Shown in pieces: positions 1 through 8,110 of a DNA stretch of 64,000 nucleotides. Position 1 is the stretch's first letter. Every line of letters starts with the position of its first letter. The stretch lies in assembly GCA_050247235.1 (NCBI GenBank), contig JBFWUN010000023.1, positions 3,566 through 67,565 of the forward strand. The letters run 5' to 3'. This DNA comes from CAIKBL01 sp050247235. Its GTDB lineage: Bacteria; Pseudomonadota; Gammaproteobacteria; Ga0077536. A model generated the notes under the pieces. That model ran no database searches. It was not told the origin of the DNA and worked only from the letters and a program-made list of their open reading frames with translations. A program made the translations under genes and the position numbers.

Positions 1-911
1 TCGCGGACGGCGCGCGCGCTGCTGAAAAACATCCGTTTGCGGGACATCCTGAGCCCGTCGACGGTCGCCTGCGGTTCCGGTCCGTTGGTCAGCCACGCCC
101 AGCACTGCGACGCGTAGGCAACGGGATAGACCAGCCCTCTGGGCAACCGCACGCGCGGTGGCGCATGGCCGCAGAGCCCGGCAATCGTGTCCAGGATATC
201 TTTCAGGCTCATGTCCTCGCCGCCAAGGATGTAGCGGCGACCCACTTGACCCAGATCAAAGGCGAGCAGGTGGCCCGCGGCGACGTCCTCGACATGCGCG
301 ATGTTCAGCCCGGTATCGACGTACGCGGGGATCTTGCGCGCGATTGCGTCACGCACCACGCGACCCGTAGGGGTCGGCTTGATGTCGAAGGGACCGATAG
401 GCGTGGATGGATTGACGATGACGGCCGGCAGTTCCCGGGTCGCCACCATTTCCCGTACGGCTTCCTCGGCCAGGAATTTCGAACGCTTGTAATGCCCGAC
501 CATGTCTTCCAGGGAGGAGGGAGTGTCCTCGTCGGCAGGCTGAGAATCCCCGCGGATCCCGAGCGTCGCGACGCTGCTCGTGTAAACGATCCGCGGTATG
601 CCGGCGGCAAGTGCCGCTTCCATCAGGTTGCGCGTCCCCGTGACATTGCTGTCATACAACTCGCGTGGATTGCGCGACCAGAGCCTGTAATCTGCCGCGA
701 CGTGGTAGAGACCGTCGATGTCGCGACACGCGTGAAACAGCGAGTCGGGCGCACGCAGATCACCCTCGACGATCTCCGCATCCAGGCCCGCAAGATTCCG
801 GCGGTCGCTGCCGGACCGGACGAGCGCGCGCACCGCGTCACCCCGGGCGAGCAGTTGCCGGGCCACTACGCTGCCGACAAAACCGGTCGCACCGGTGACC
901 AGGAACTTCAT
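1..911 (-). CDS. hpnA: Hopanoid-associated sugar epimerase HpnA (3' end outside window)
   Basis: This is an NAD(P)-dependent epimerase/dehydratase of the extended SDR superfamily, and its C-terminus runs off the window edge. The N-terminus has a GATGFVG dinucleotide-binding glycine motif (residues 7-13), and a YKRSK (YxxxK) catalytic motif lies about 150 residues in. HpnA proteins are found in hopanoid clusters and are thought to act on the sugar-derived side chain, though their exact reaction is unsettled. The ATG overlaps the stop of the upstream phosphatidyltransferase gene as ATGA, so the two are translationally coupled. The neighbouring hpnG and squalene synthase support the hopanoid assignment over a generic epimerase. 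Confidence 0.85.
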   Translation of the reverse strand, partial: MKFLVTGATGFVGSVVARQLLARGDAVRALVRSGSDRRNLAGLDAEIVEGDLRAPDSLFHACRDIDGLYHVAADYRLWSRNPRELYDSNVTGTRNLMEAALAAGIPRIVYTSSVATLGIRGDSQPADEDTPSSLEDMVGHYKRSKFLAEEAVREMVATRELPAVIVNPSTPIGPFDIKPTPTGRVVRDAIARKIPAYVDTGLNIAHVEDVAAGHLLAFDLGQVGRRYILGGEDMSLKDILDTIAGLCGHAPPRVRLPRGLVYPVAYASQCWAWLTNGPEPQATVDGLRMSRKRMFFSSARAVR

Positions 912-1516
912 GCGGACGTCCCGGCTCGTCGACGCAGCAGCGCGAATTGTCCAAGCACCACCAGGAACGCAACGGGAGCGCCGAAAGCGGCGGCCCTGAG
1001 GAACAGCGGCAGGGCGTCGGTCAGAGTGACGAGCGGCAGGAGGTAGAGGATGTCCTCCGCCTCGAAGCCAGCGAAGCGCGGCTGCGCGGTTGCCACCTTG
1101 CCGTGAGTGTCCTCGATGAGATAGCGGAGGTGGAAAATCCCGGCAACTGCGAGTCCTGCGACCGTTCCCAGCATGATCGCGCCGTCTCCAAGCGATTGCG
1201 TGAGCCCGATGCCGATGCACGCGAACAGTCCGACCGTCACGAGAGCGTCCGACGCGAGATCGTACAGGTGACCGAAACGACTCGTCCGGCCGCTCATGCG
1301 GGCAAGCTCGCCGTCCGTGTGATCCAGGAAGTTGGACAGCACGATCACCGTGGCGGCGAGGTTCGGATGCCGGCCGGTGGCAAAAAGGGCTGCGCCGAAC
1401 AGGCCGACGGCGAGCCTGACTGTCGTCAGTACGTTCGGGCTGACCGACGTGCGGCACAGCGGTCGGACGAGCGCGGCGGCGAGCCGTGCATCCCAGGGTT
1501 TGACGGGTGCGTTCAT
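908..1516 (-). CDS. CDP-alcohol phosphatidyltransferase family membrane protein
   Basis: This 202-residue integral membrane enzyme carries the complete CDP-alcohol phosphotransferase signature DxxDGxxARx8GxxxDxxxD: D65, D68-G69, A72-R73, G82, D86 and D90. Family members transfer a phosphoalcohol from a CDP-activated donor to an alcohol acceptor. Hydrophobic segments surround the motif and fill the C-terminal half. The chosen ATG overlaps the hpnG stop (ATGA), and its own stop overlaps the hpnA start, so it is embedded in the hopanoid operon. The substrate cannot be read from the sequence. A role in a hopanoid or lipid head group is inference from context. Confidence 0.85.
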   Translation of the reverse strand: MNAPVKPWDARLAAALVRPLCRTSVSPNVLTTVRLAVGLFGAALFATGRHPNLAATVIVLSNFLDHTDGELARMSGRTSRFGHLYDLASDALVTVGLFACIGIGLTQSLGDGAIMLGTVAGLAVAGIFHLRYLIEDTHGKVATAQPRFAGFEAEDILYLLPLVTLTDALPLFLRAAAFGAPVAFLVVLGQFALLRRRAGTSA

Positions 1517-2268
1517 CGATCTCCTCGTTCGGGTTCCCAGCTGGCGGCCTCGATCAGGCCTGCCGCCGCGCGCAAGGTCACGAGGGCCCGACGATACCAC
1601 CATGCGAGACGCAGCAGCGCTCCAAGCTCGCCCGGCCGTCGCGCGAGTGCCGCCAGGACCTTCACGAGCCCCCCGTCGGCCGCCATGCCGGCAAGCGCGC
1701 TTGCCGGTAACGAGAAATCTGCCGGGTCCACCACGGCCCTGACCGCCAGGAACGGCAGGTCGTGGGCATGCGCGACCGCCGCCACCGCGCTCGTCTCCAT
1801 GTCCACCGCCTCGCAGCCCGAGTCGACAAACGCAGCGTTCTTCTGCGCGCGTGTCGGCAAGGGTGTTGCGTGCGTCAGCGCTGCGCATTCGTGGGGACAG
1901 AGCGAGGACAGCGCGCTGCGCAGGGAGGATCTGAGCGGTGCATGCGTGGCGTACCAGGTGCCTTGCAAAGGATCCCGACACCGCGCATAGAGCAGCAACG
2001 TACCGGCTGGCAGCGACGCGGTCAGCGCGCCGGCGGTACCCCATGAGAGAAGCGTGGTCGCGCCTTCTGCCACCAGCGCTTCGGCCGCGCGGGCCGCAGA
2101 GGCTGTCCCGACTCCCGCCACTCGTACCGTCCAGTCTGCGCGCCGCACGCAGCAGCTCGCCGCTTCCCCGGGCAGGGCCGCCACGACGCCGACGCGACTG
2201 CGCGGTGGCGGGATTGCCGCAGGCGCGACGGTTGACCACGGTACAGGAGCGTAGGGACCCGAACTCAC
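1513..2268 (-). CDS. hpnG: Hopanoid-associated phosphorylase HpnG
   Basis: This is a 251-residue nucleoside-phosphorylase-fold protein. It begins with a VGVVAALPGE strand, followed by a GVGTASA loop, a SWGTAG segment and, near residue 150, an AVDMETSA motif typical of the MTAN/PNP family. HpnG removes adenine from adenosylhopane to give phosphoribosylhopane in C35 hopanoid synthesis. The start is taken as a GTG overlapping the TGA of the squalene synthase gene (GTGA), since no ATG exists at the N-terminus in this frame. The downstream end overlaps the phosphatidyltransferase start by four bases. Neighbouring genes make HpnG more likely than a purine salvage enzyme. Confidence 0.85.
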   Translation of the reverse strand: MSSGPYAPVPWSTVAPAAIPPPRSRVGVVAALPGEAASCCVRRADWTVRVAGVGTASAARAAEALVAEGATTLLSWGTAGALTASLPAGTLLLYARCRDPLQGTWYATHAPLRSSLRSALSSLCPHECAALTHATPLPTRAQKNAAFVDSGCEAVDMETSAVAAVAHAHDLPFLAVRAVVDPADFSLPASALAGMAADGGLVKVLAALARRPGELGALLRLAWWYRRALVTLRAAAGLIEAASWEPERGDR

Positions 2269-3332
2269 AGTGAGTGCTGGGCTTCCATCCCCTCGATGAA
2301 CGTCGGACCTTTCGGCATCACCCGCAGTCGCGGCAGTCCGAACGACGCCGTGTTGAACAGCCCGCGCAGCGCCCAGTCCCGGCGCACGCAGAGGGAGGTG
2401 GCCACCACCGTCGACTTGACGGCGCGTCGCGAAATCTTGACCTCCTGGCCGCTCGTGAACAGCGGGTTGGCATCCAGGCGACGCAAGGTCAGGACTGCCA
2501 TGCCGAGGGCCCACAGACAGAATTTGCGAATGCCCGTTTCGTCCGAGGGAACGCGCAACGTGTACGTCAGCGCATTGCGGAGGTGCCCATGTGCGATCGC
2601 AATCAGTGAACGAATTCCTGCGGCGAAAGCCGCACCGCCCTGGCCGGGTGCAATCTCGCTCAGGCGGATTCCGTACGCGTTGAACGCGCTGCGGGGCAGC
2701 CAGCAGGCGCCGCGCGCGCGGTCTTCCCAGATATCCTTCAGGATGTTCGTCATCTGGAGCCCCTGCCCGAACGAAACCGCGAGTCGCATCATTTCCGGCT
2801 TGAAGGACCGCAGCGACGCGCAATGCTCGCAGAAAAGCTCGGTCAGCATTTCACCGACGACGCCGGCCACGTAATAGCAGTATCGATCCATCGCGGTCTG
2901 ATCGGCCACGCCATCGAGCGTCTCCTGGCCCTGGTAGAAGACCATGCCGTCGATCATCACGCGGACGCAGCGCGCGAGCGCAGCCTGCTGGACAGGGTTC
3001 AGGGAGTGCGTGATCCGCAGCACCGCCGGCGTGTTGCGGATGAGATCCCGCTCGGCGGCCGAGTTGTGTGCGGCAAGCCGGGGTTCGAGTGAGCGCGCGA
3101 AGTGCTCGCCGCCCATCTCGTTTTGCACCGCCGCCAGGAACTGACGGGAGAACTCGCGCTTGTCGTCGAACGAGAGCTCGGCATCGTCCTCGATGGTGTC
3201 GGCGATCCGGCACAGCAGGTAAGCATTGGCAACTGCCCGGTAGAGCGCCGGTGGCAGCACGGGGATGGTCAGTGCGAAGGTCCGGGAGACCCCTTGAAGG
3301 ATCCTGACCTGGTAGGCGTCGTCCGTGGAAAT
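2265..3332 (-). CDS. Squalene synthase (squalene/phytoene synthase family), apparent ATT start
   Basis: This 355-residue enzyme of the trans-isoprenyl head-to-head synthase family has both aspartate-rich motifs, DTIED near residue 45 and NILKDIWED near residues 196-204. The N-terminal QGVSRTFALTIP and YLLCRIADTIED segments match one-step squalene synthases (as in Methylococcus) better than HpnC or HpnD. It should make squalene from two farnesyl diphosphates for hopanoids. No ATG, GTG or TTG occurs in frame upstream of the conserved N-terminus. An ATT at 3332 lies eight bases after a GGAGG and begins the expected S-T-D-D-A-Y sequence, so I chose it. The first GTG, at 3260, would delete 24 conserved residues. 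A one-base error restoring the out-of-frame ATG at 3352 is the alternative. Confidence 0.85.
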   Translation of the reverse strand: MSTDDAYQVRILQGVSRTFALTIPVLPPALYRAVANAYLLCRIADTIEDDAELSFDDKREFSRQFLAAVQNEMGGEHFARSLEPRLAAHNSAAERDLIRNTPAVLRITHSLNPVQQAALARCVRVMIDGMVFYQGQETLDGVADQTAMDRYCYYVAGVVGEMLTELFCEHCASLRSFKPEMMRLAVSFGQGLQMTNILKDIWEDRARGACWLPRSAFNAYGIRLSEIAPGQGGAAFAAGIRSLIAIAHGHLRNALTYTLRVPSDETGIRKFCLWALGMAVLTLRRLDANPLFTSGQEVKISRRAVKSTVVATSLCVRRDWALRGLFNTASFGLPRLRVMPKGPTFIEGMEAQHSL

Positions 3333-3423
3333 AACGCTCTCCTCCTCGCCATGGCGCCCCCGGGCAGCCTCTGCGCGGGACGCGACGCGGGCGTCCGCGC
3401 AGAACGGACGGGACGATATAAAG

Positions 3424-3500
3424 TGGTCGGGGTGACAGGATTCGAACCTACGACCCCTGCCTCCCGAAGGCAGTGCTCTACCAGACTGAGCTACACCCCG
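3424..3500 (-). tRNA. tRNA-Pro (anticodon CGG)
   Basis: The minus strand folds as a tRNA with acceptor arm CGGGGTG/CACCCCG, discriminator A and an encoded CCA. The anticodon stem CTGCC/GGCAG encloses loop TTCGGGA, giving anticodon CGG, which reads CCG codons. The T-arm contains GGTTCGAATCC. It begins only 19 bases after the ispB stop codon on the same strand and ends 91 bases before the squalene synthase start. Confidence 0.95.
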
Positions 3501-3519
3501 ACTGAATCGATCCCGTTGC

Positions 3520-4572
3520 TCAGAAGCGTCGTTCCACCGCGAAAGTCGCGAGCCCGTGCAGCACGTCCCGGTACTCGGATGGCGCTACGACCGACAGCGC
3601 AGCCTGGGCTTGCGTCGCCTCCTGTTCAGCGAGCGCGAGAGTGTATTGGATGGCCCCGGTCGATTCAATTGCCGCCGTGATTTCGGTGATCCGTTCCCGC
3701 CCCCCGGCCACGATGGCCTCGCGGATCAGCGTCGAGACACCGGGTGCACCCCGCCACATGGCGTACAGCAGCGGCAACGTGGGCTTACCCTCGGCCAGGT
3801 CGTCACCGACATTCTTGCCGAGCTGCTCGCTGTCAGCGCAGTAGTCGAGCGCGTCGTCGACGAGCTGGAACGCCGTGCCCAGGTGTCGCCCGTACGCGGC
3901 GAGCGCTTCTTCCTGGGCCGCGGTTCCGGCGGCCACGACCACCCCGAGCTGGGCCGCCGCCTCGAACAGCTTGGCCGTTTTGAAGCGAATGGTATCCAGG
4001 TAGCGCGTTTCGGAAATGTCCGGGTCGTGGCAGCTCGCAAGCTGCATGACTTCACCTTCCGCGATCACGTTGGTCGCATCGGCCAGGATTTCGAGCACCC
4101 GCAGATCGCGCAGGTCGACCATCATCTGGAACGCGCGGGAGTACAGGAAATCACCCACCAGCACACTGGCTTCGTTGCCCCAGATGAGGTTGGCGGTCTC
4201 GCGGCCGCGCCGCATGCGGGAATCATCCACCACGTCGTCGTGGAGCAAGGTGGCCGTGTGCACCAGTTCAATGATTGCCGCAACTTCGAGATGCCGGTCG
4301 CCCGGTTCGCCGCAGGCCTTTGCCGCGAGCAACGAAAGCGCAGGGCGCAGGCGCTTTCCGCCAGCGGCCACGATGTACGACCCGAGCTGGTTGATAAGCG
4401 CAACCTCGGAGCGCAAACGGATCCGGATGAGGCGGTCGACCTCCGCCATCTCGGCCCCCAGCAACGTCCGGAGGCGGTCGAGCGCTGACGTTGCGGGTGA
4501 AGAGCTCAAACGGTGATCCTGAGAGTGCGGGGCGGGTTGGAGGCGGCCGGGCGCGATTCTGCCAAGGGGCAT
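3520..4572 (-). CDS. ispB: Polyprenyl (octaprenyl) diphosphate synthase
   Basis: This E-type polyprenyl diphosphate synthase supplies the ubiquinone side chain by condensing isopentenyl diphosphate onto farnesyl diphosphate. The first aspartate-rich motif is LLHDDVVDD followed by SRMRRG, and the second is QLVDDALDY. The GGKRLRP motif near the N-terminus binds substrate. ATG 4572 gives 350 residues, roughly 25 more than typical IspB. A downstream TTG in front of SSSPATSALDRL is an alternative start, because the leader is low in conservation and Pro-rich. It is divergent from rplU, the usual arrangement in beta- and gammaproteobacteria, and tRNA-Pro follows immediately. Confidence 0.93.
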   Translation of the reverse strand: MPLGRIAPGRLQPAPHSQDHRLSSSPATSALDRLRTLLGAEMAEVDRLIRIRLRSEVALINQLGSYIVAAGGKRLRPALSLLAAKACGEPGDRHLEVAAIIELVHTATLLHDDVVDDSRMRRGRETANLIWGNEASVLVGDFLYSRAFQMMVDLRDLRVLEILADATNVIAEGEVMQLASCHDPDISETRYLDTIRFKTAKLFEAAAQLGVVVAAGTAAQEEALAAYGRHLGTAFQLVDDALDYCADSEQLGKNVGDDLAEGKPTLPLLYAMWRGAPGVSTLIREAIVAGGRERITEITAAIESTGAIQYTLALAEQEATQAQAALSVVAPSEYRDVLHGLATFAVERRF

Positions 4573-4650
4573 CGACAATTAGCAATGGAACCTCCCCCCG
4601 GCCGGGGCCGTGCGGGGGGCGTCGGACCGTCCGTAGGGGGCAAGGTTCTA

Positions 4651-4679
4651 TTGCGCAGCCGCAACGTCACCATTAGAAT
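4651..4679 (+). promoter_or_regulatory. Sigma-70 promoter for rplU-rpmA
   Basis: TTGCGC (-35) at 4651-4656 and TAGAAT (-10) at 4674-4679 are separated by exactly 17 bases. They lie in the ispB/rplU divergent intergenic region, with the -10 ending 48 bases before the rplU ATG. The match is five of six at the -10 and four of six at the -35. Confidence 0.7.
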
Positions 4680-4727
4680 TCCGCGTCCCATCCCGCCCTT
4701 GCGCAGACTACCGAAGAGCCCCAAGCC

Positions 4728-5042
4728 ATGCACGCGATCATCCGGACCGGCGGTAAGCAGTACCGCGTCACCGAAGGCGACACCCTGCGCATCGAATCGC
4801 TCCCCGTCAATCCGGGCGATTCGATCGAACTCGGCGACGTGCTGATGATCACCGATGACGGTCAGACGCTCATCGGCAAACCGCAGGTCCCCGGTGCGAA
4901 GGTCCTCGCGACCGTCGTCGCGAACGGACGGGGCCCCAAGATCCGCGTCGTGAAGTTCCGTCGCCGCAAACACCATCGCAAGCAGATGGGCCACCGGCAG
5001 AACTTCACCCAGGTCCAGATCACCAGCATCGTGAAAGGTTGA
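4728..5042 (+). CDS. rplU: 50S ribosomal protein L21
   Basis: This 104-residue protein has the complete L21 fold: the N-terminal MHAIIRTGGKQYRV, the central GDxIELGDVL region and the basic C-terminal KFRRRKHHRKQMGHRQ segment that binds 23S rRNA. It lies six bases upstream of rpmA, and the pair is co-transcribed from the promoter at 4651-4679. Length and motifs are standard. Confidence 0.99.
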   Translation: MHAIIRTGGKQYRVTEGDTLRIESLPVNPGDSIELGDVLMITDDGQTLIGKPQVPGAKVLATVVANGRGPKIRVVKFRRRKHHRKQMGHRQNFTQVQITSIVKG

Positions 5043-5048
5043 GAAACC

Positions 5049-5306
5049 ATGGCACACAAGAAAGCCGGCGGCAGCACGCGCAACGGTCGTGACTCACAGG
5101 CCAAGCGGCTGGGCGTCAAGAAATTCGGTGGCGAAATCGTGCAGGCGGGCAACATCATCGTCCGGCAGCGCGGCACCCGTTACCACGCGGGCAGCGGGGT
5201 CGATTGCGGACGGGACCACACGCTCTTTGCGGTCGCCGACGGTCGCGTGACGTTCTACACCCGCGGTGCCGAAGGTCGCACGTTCGTGAGCGTCGTTCCC
5301 GCCTGA
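5049..5306 (+). CDS. rpmA: 50S ribosomal protein L27
   Basis: This 85-residue L27 starts with the conserved MAHKKAGGSTRNGRDS tail that reaches toward the peptidyl transferase centre. It continues with the GxxVxxGxIIVRQRGTxxHxG core. There is no N-terminal Firmicutes-type cleavage extension. A strong intrinsic terminator lies 28 bases after the stop, separating the ribosomal pair from obg. Confidence 0.99.
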   Translation: MAHKKAGGSTRNGRDSQAKRLGVKKFGGEIVQAGNIIVRQRGTRYHAGSGVDCGRDHTLFAVADGRVTFYTRGAEGRTFVSVVPA

Positions 5307-5333
5307 GCGACGCCTCCGACGCGCTCGGCACGA

Positions 5334-5358
5334 AACCCCGTCATGCACGGGGTTTTTT
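5334..5358 (+). terminator. Rho-independent terminator after rpmA
   Basis: AACCCCGT (5334-5341) and ACGGGGTT (5347-5354) form an 8-bp stem closed by a CATGC loop and followed by a T run ending at 5358. It sits between rpmA and obg, so obg is expressed either by read-through or from its own promoter. Confidence 0.9.
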
Positions 5359-5407
5359 GTTTGCCGAACCGGGTCTGCAGCTCGCGGTTTCTCCCCACGG
5401 AGCCACG

Positions 5408-6490
5408 ATGAAGTTCATCGACGAAGCTGTGATCACCGTGCACTCTGGCAAGGGAGGCGACGGCTGCCTCAGTTTCCGCCGCGAGAAGTTCATCGAGTTC
5501 GGTGGCCCTGACGGCGGTGATGGGGGAAACGGGGGCAGCGTCTTCATTGAAGCCACCGGGCGGCTCAACACGCTGGTCGATTTCCGCCACAAGCGCTCGT
5601 TCAAGGCGGGCAACGGTCAGCCTGGCATGGGGCGCGATCGTATCGGTCGCTCGGGCGATGACCTGACGATCGAGGTGCCTGTCGGCACGCTCGTGCGTGA
5701 TCTCGAGACTGATGAACTGCTGGGAGACCTGACCGACGAAGGTGCCCGCATTCTGGTCGCGAAAGGCGGATTCCACGGGTTCGGGAACGCGCATTTCAAG
5801 AGCAGCACCAACCGCGCCCCCAGGCGGACGACCAAGGGCATGCCGGCAGAAACACGGCGACTCCGCTTGGAACTCAAGCTGCTTGCGGACGTCGGGCTGC
5901 TCGGCATGCCGAACGCGGGCAAATCCACTCTGATCAGCCGGATCTCCGCGGCACGTCCCAAGGTCGCCGATTATCCCTTCACGACGCTTCATCCCGTGCT
6001 GGGGGTCGTGGTGTGTGGACCGGATCGGAGCTTCGTCGTGGCCGACATTCCGGGCATCATCGAAGGTGCCGCGGAGGGGGCAGGACTCGGGCTGCAGTTC
6101 CTTCGGCACGTGGAACGCACGCGAATCCTGTTGCACGTGGTCGACGTATCGGGGCTCGATCCGGAACGTGAGCCCAAGGCCGACTTCACGACGATCTCGC
6201 GAGAACTGAAAAAATACGGCCGCGCACTCGCCGCCAAGGAACGCTGGCTGGTCTTCAACAAGATCGACGCGTTGGCCCCCGCGGACCGGCCGCAAGACTG
6301 GGGTGTGGTCGCGCGCCGGTTTCGCTGGAAGGGCCCGACATTTGCCATCTCGGCCGCAACCGGAGAGGGCTGTCGTGAACTCGTCCTGGCGCTCGAACGA
6401 CGATTGCTCGAGCAGCGCGAGGAAAGCGCACCCGCGGCGCCGTCCGTGCAGCGCCGGGCCCGGGCCGCGCCGGGCGCGCGCCATGAATGA
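5408..6490 (+). CDS. obg: GTPase Obg/CgtA, ribosome assembly
   Basis: This 360-residue Obg GTPase starts with the glycine-rich Obg fold (MKFIDEAVITVHSGKGGDG, GGPDGGDGGNGG). The G domain follows, with GMPNAGKST (P loop), DIPG (G3), NKID (G4) and SAATG (G5). The protein acts in large-subunit maturation and stress control. The C-terminal tail is short, basic and Ala/Pro-rich. The ATG at 5408 is preceded by ACGGAG. The stop lies inside the proB start region (8-base overlap, ATGAATGA), indicating translational coupling. Confidence 0.98.
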   Translation: MKFIDEAVITVHSGKGGDGCLSFRREKFIEFGGPDGGDGGNGGSVFIEATGRLNTLVDFRHKRSFKAGNGQPGMGRDRIGRSGDDLTIEVPVGTLVRDLETDELLGDLTDEGARILVAKGGFHGFGNAHFKSSTNRAPRRTTKGMPAETRRLRLELKLLADVGLLGMPNAGKSTLISRISAARPKVADYPFTTLHPVLGVVVCGPDRSFVVADIPGIIEGAAEGAGLGLQFLRHVERTRILLHVVDVSGLDPEREPKADFTTISRELKKYGRALAAKERWLVFNKIDALAPADRPQDWGVVARRFRWKGPTFAISAATGEGCRELVLALERRLLEQREESAPAAPSVQRRARAAPGARHE

Positions 6491-7616
6491 TCTCTGCGGA
6501 AGCGCCACCACGCCGGTTAATGCGCGCCGTTGGGTGGTGAAGATCGGGTCCGCGCTGACGACCAGCGACGGGGCGGGACTCAATGCCGACGCCATCGGTG
6601 GTTGGGCGCGGCAGGTCGCCGACCTGCGTCGGGCCGGTCATGATGTAATCATCGTCACCTCGGGTGCCGTCGCCGAAGGTGCCGTGCGGCTGGGCTGGAA
6701 GGTGCGCCCGAAGTCGCTGCATCACCTCCAGGCGGCGGCGGCCGTAGGCCAGATGGGCCTGGTGCGCGTGTGGGAACTCGCGTTCCGGGAACACGGCTGC
6801 ATTGCGGCCCAGATCCTGCTCACGCATGACGATGTCGCAAGCCGCGAACGCTACCTGAACGCGCGCAGTACGCTTTGGACCCTGATGCAGTACGGCGTCA
6901 TCCCCGTTATCAACGAAAACGACACGGTAGCCACTGAGGAAATCAAGCTCGGTGACAATGACACGCTCGCCGCACTCGTCGCGAACCTCATCGACGCAGA
7001 CCTCATGGTAATCCTGACGGATCAGGAGGGTCTCATGAGCGCGGATCCGCGCACGGATCCGGCGGCCGAGTTGATCGCGCGGGCGGATCTCGATGATCCC
7101 CAACTGCTCACAATCGCCGGGGACGGCGGCGCGTGGGGACGTGGGGGGATGCGGACGAAAGTCCTCGCGGCCCGCCTGGCGGCCCGCTCCGCGACGTCAA
7201 CGGTCATCGCGAGCGGACGCCGCCCCGGTGTGCTGGTGGACCTTGCCGCGGGCGTGTCGATTGGCACGTTGCTGGTTGCGCCGCCGACTCGACAGGCGGC
7301 TCGCAAGCAATGGCTCGGCAGTACGCTGCGCGTGCGTGGTCGCCTCCACCTCGATGATGGCGCCTGCAGGGTCCTGAAAGCGCAGGGGCGAAGTCTCCTG
7401 CCGGTGGGGGTGGTGCGCTCCGAGGGGGATTTCGACAGGGGAGAACTGGTGGCGTGCCTCGATCCGCAGGGGCACGAAATCGCCCGTGGTCTCTCCAACT
7501 ACAGCGCGGAGGAAGTCGCGCTGATCAAGGGTCTCGCGACGAACAGGCTCGAGGCCGTTCTCGGCTACTCACACGAACCCGAGCTGATTCATCGGGACAA
7601 CCTGGTTCTGCTGTAG
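6483..7616 (+). CDS. proB: Glutamate 5-kinase
   Basis: This 377-residue enzyme phosphorylates L-glutamate in the first step of proline synthesis. The amino-acid-kinase domain shows WVVKIGSALTT near residue 20, VTSGAVAEG, and the NENDTVA segment. The C-terminal approximately 100 residues form a PUA domain, as in full-length ProB. It overlaps the end of obg by eight bases. The obg-proB pairing is common in beta- and gammaproteobacteria. Confidence 0.97.
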   Translation: MNDLCGSATTPVNARRWVVKIGSALTTSDGAGLNADAIGGWARQVADLRRAGHDVIIVTSGAVAEGAVRLGWKVRPKSLHHLQAAAAVGQMGLVRVWELAFREHGCIAAQILLTHDDVASRERYLNARSTLWTLMQYGVIPVINENDTVATEEIKLGDNDTLAALVANLIDADLMVILTDQEGLMSADPRTDPAAELIARADLDDPQLLTIAGDGGAWGRGGMRTKVLAARLAARSATSTVIASGRRPGVLVDLAAGVSIGTLLVAPPTRQAARKQWLGSTLRVRGRLHLDDGACRVLKAQGRSLLPVGVVRSEGDFDRGELVACLDPQGHEIARGLSNYSAEEVALIKGLATNRLEAVLGYSHEPELIHRDNLVLL

Positions 7617-7714
7617 GCGCCCCGAGGCGGCCGCGCCGTCGGGCGTGGACCGAACAAACGTGCCGTCCGCGATCTGCCCGGTGAGACCCGGGCCGGGGTT
7701 TCGTCTCGGTGGGT

Positions 7715-7978
7715 TCAGGCCATCGCCCGGATTCGGGCATGCAGGCGGGACTTGTGGCGGGAAGCCTTGTTTTTGTGCACGAGCGAGGTCTTCGCGAGCT
7801 TGTCGATGATCGGTACGGCTGCCGCGTACGCAGCCTGGGCAGCTTCCTTGTCACCGGTCTCGATCGCCTTGATCACCTGCTTCAGGCGCGTGCGGAACAT
7901 GGACTTTCGGCTGGCGTTGTGGAGGCGCCGCCGTTCGGACTGTTTGGCACGCTTACGTGCCTGCGGGTTGTTGGCCAC
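7715..7978 (-). CDS. rpsT: 30S ribosomal protein S20
   Basis: This 87-residue protein is strongly basic and starts with MANNPQARKRAKQSERRRLHN, followed by the helical SRKSMFRTRLKQV region and the C-terminal NKASRHKSRLHARI. It binds the 16S 5' domain. It is transcribed away from murJ and converges on proB. Only 98 bases separate the proB and rpsT ends, with no clear T-run terminator. Confidence 0.98.
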   Translation of the reverse strand: MANNPQARKRAKQSERRRLHNASRKSMFRTRLKQVIKAIETGDKEAAQAAYAAAVPIIDKLAKTSLVHKNKASRHKSRLHARIRAMA

Positions 7979-8011
7979 GGTGGGCTCCGGCTCGATGGTG
8001 AAAGGGGCGGA

Positions 8012-8040
8012 AATATGCTTGCTCGGAACCGGAGTGTCAA
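8012..8040 (-). promoter_or_regulatory. Sigma-70 promoter for rpsT
   Basis: On the minus strand a perfect TTGACA (8040-8035) is followed after 17 bases by CATATT (8017-8012, four of six). The rpsT ATG is 33 bases further on. Confidence 0.65.
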
Positions 8041-8084
8041 CCCGCGCCGGCCGATGCGGCTGCGCTGACCCGGTGCGGCTCGAC

Positions 8085-8090
8085 TATAAT
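8085..8090 (+). promoter_or_regulatory. Consensus -10 box upstream of murJ
   Basis: A perfect TATAAT lies 20 bases before the first GTG of murJ. The -35 is weak (CTGCGC at 8060-8065 with 19-base spacing). If transcription begins near 8097, the mRNA gives about 14 bases of leader to GTG 8111 or 68 to the CTG at 8165. Confidence 0.5.
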
Positions 8091-8110
8091 CCGCGCGCCC
8101 TCGCTCGAGG

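Noticed and set aside
2265..3332. Assignment of the squalene/phytoene synthase gene as hpnC or hpnD
   Set aside because: No hpnC, hpnD or hpnE partner is adjacent. The N-terminal QGVSRTFALTIP block fits one-step squalene synthase better.
7617..7714. Bidirectional terminator between proB and rpsT
   Set aside because: Only a weak GAGAC/GTCTC arm with an interrupted inner stem and no T run could be drawn.
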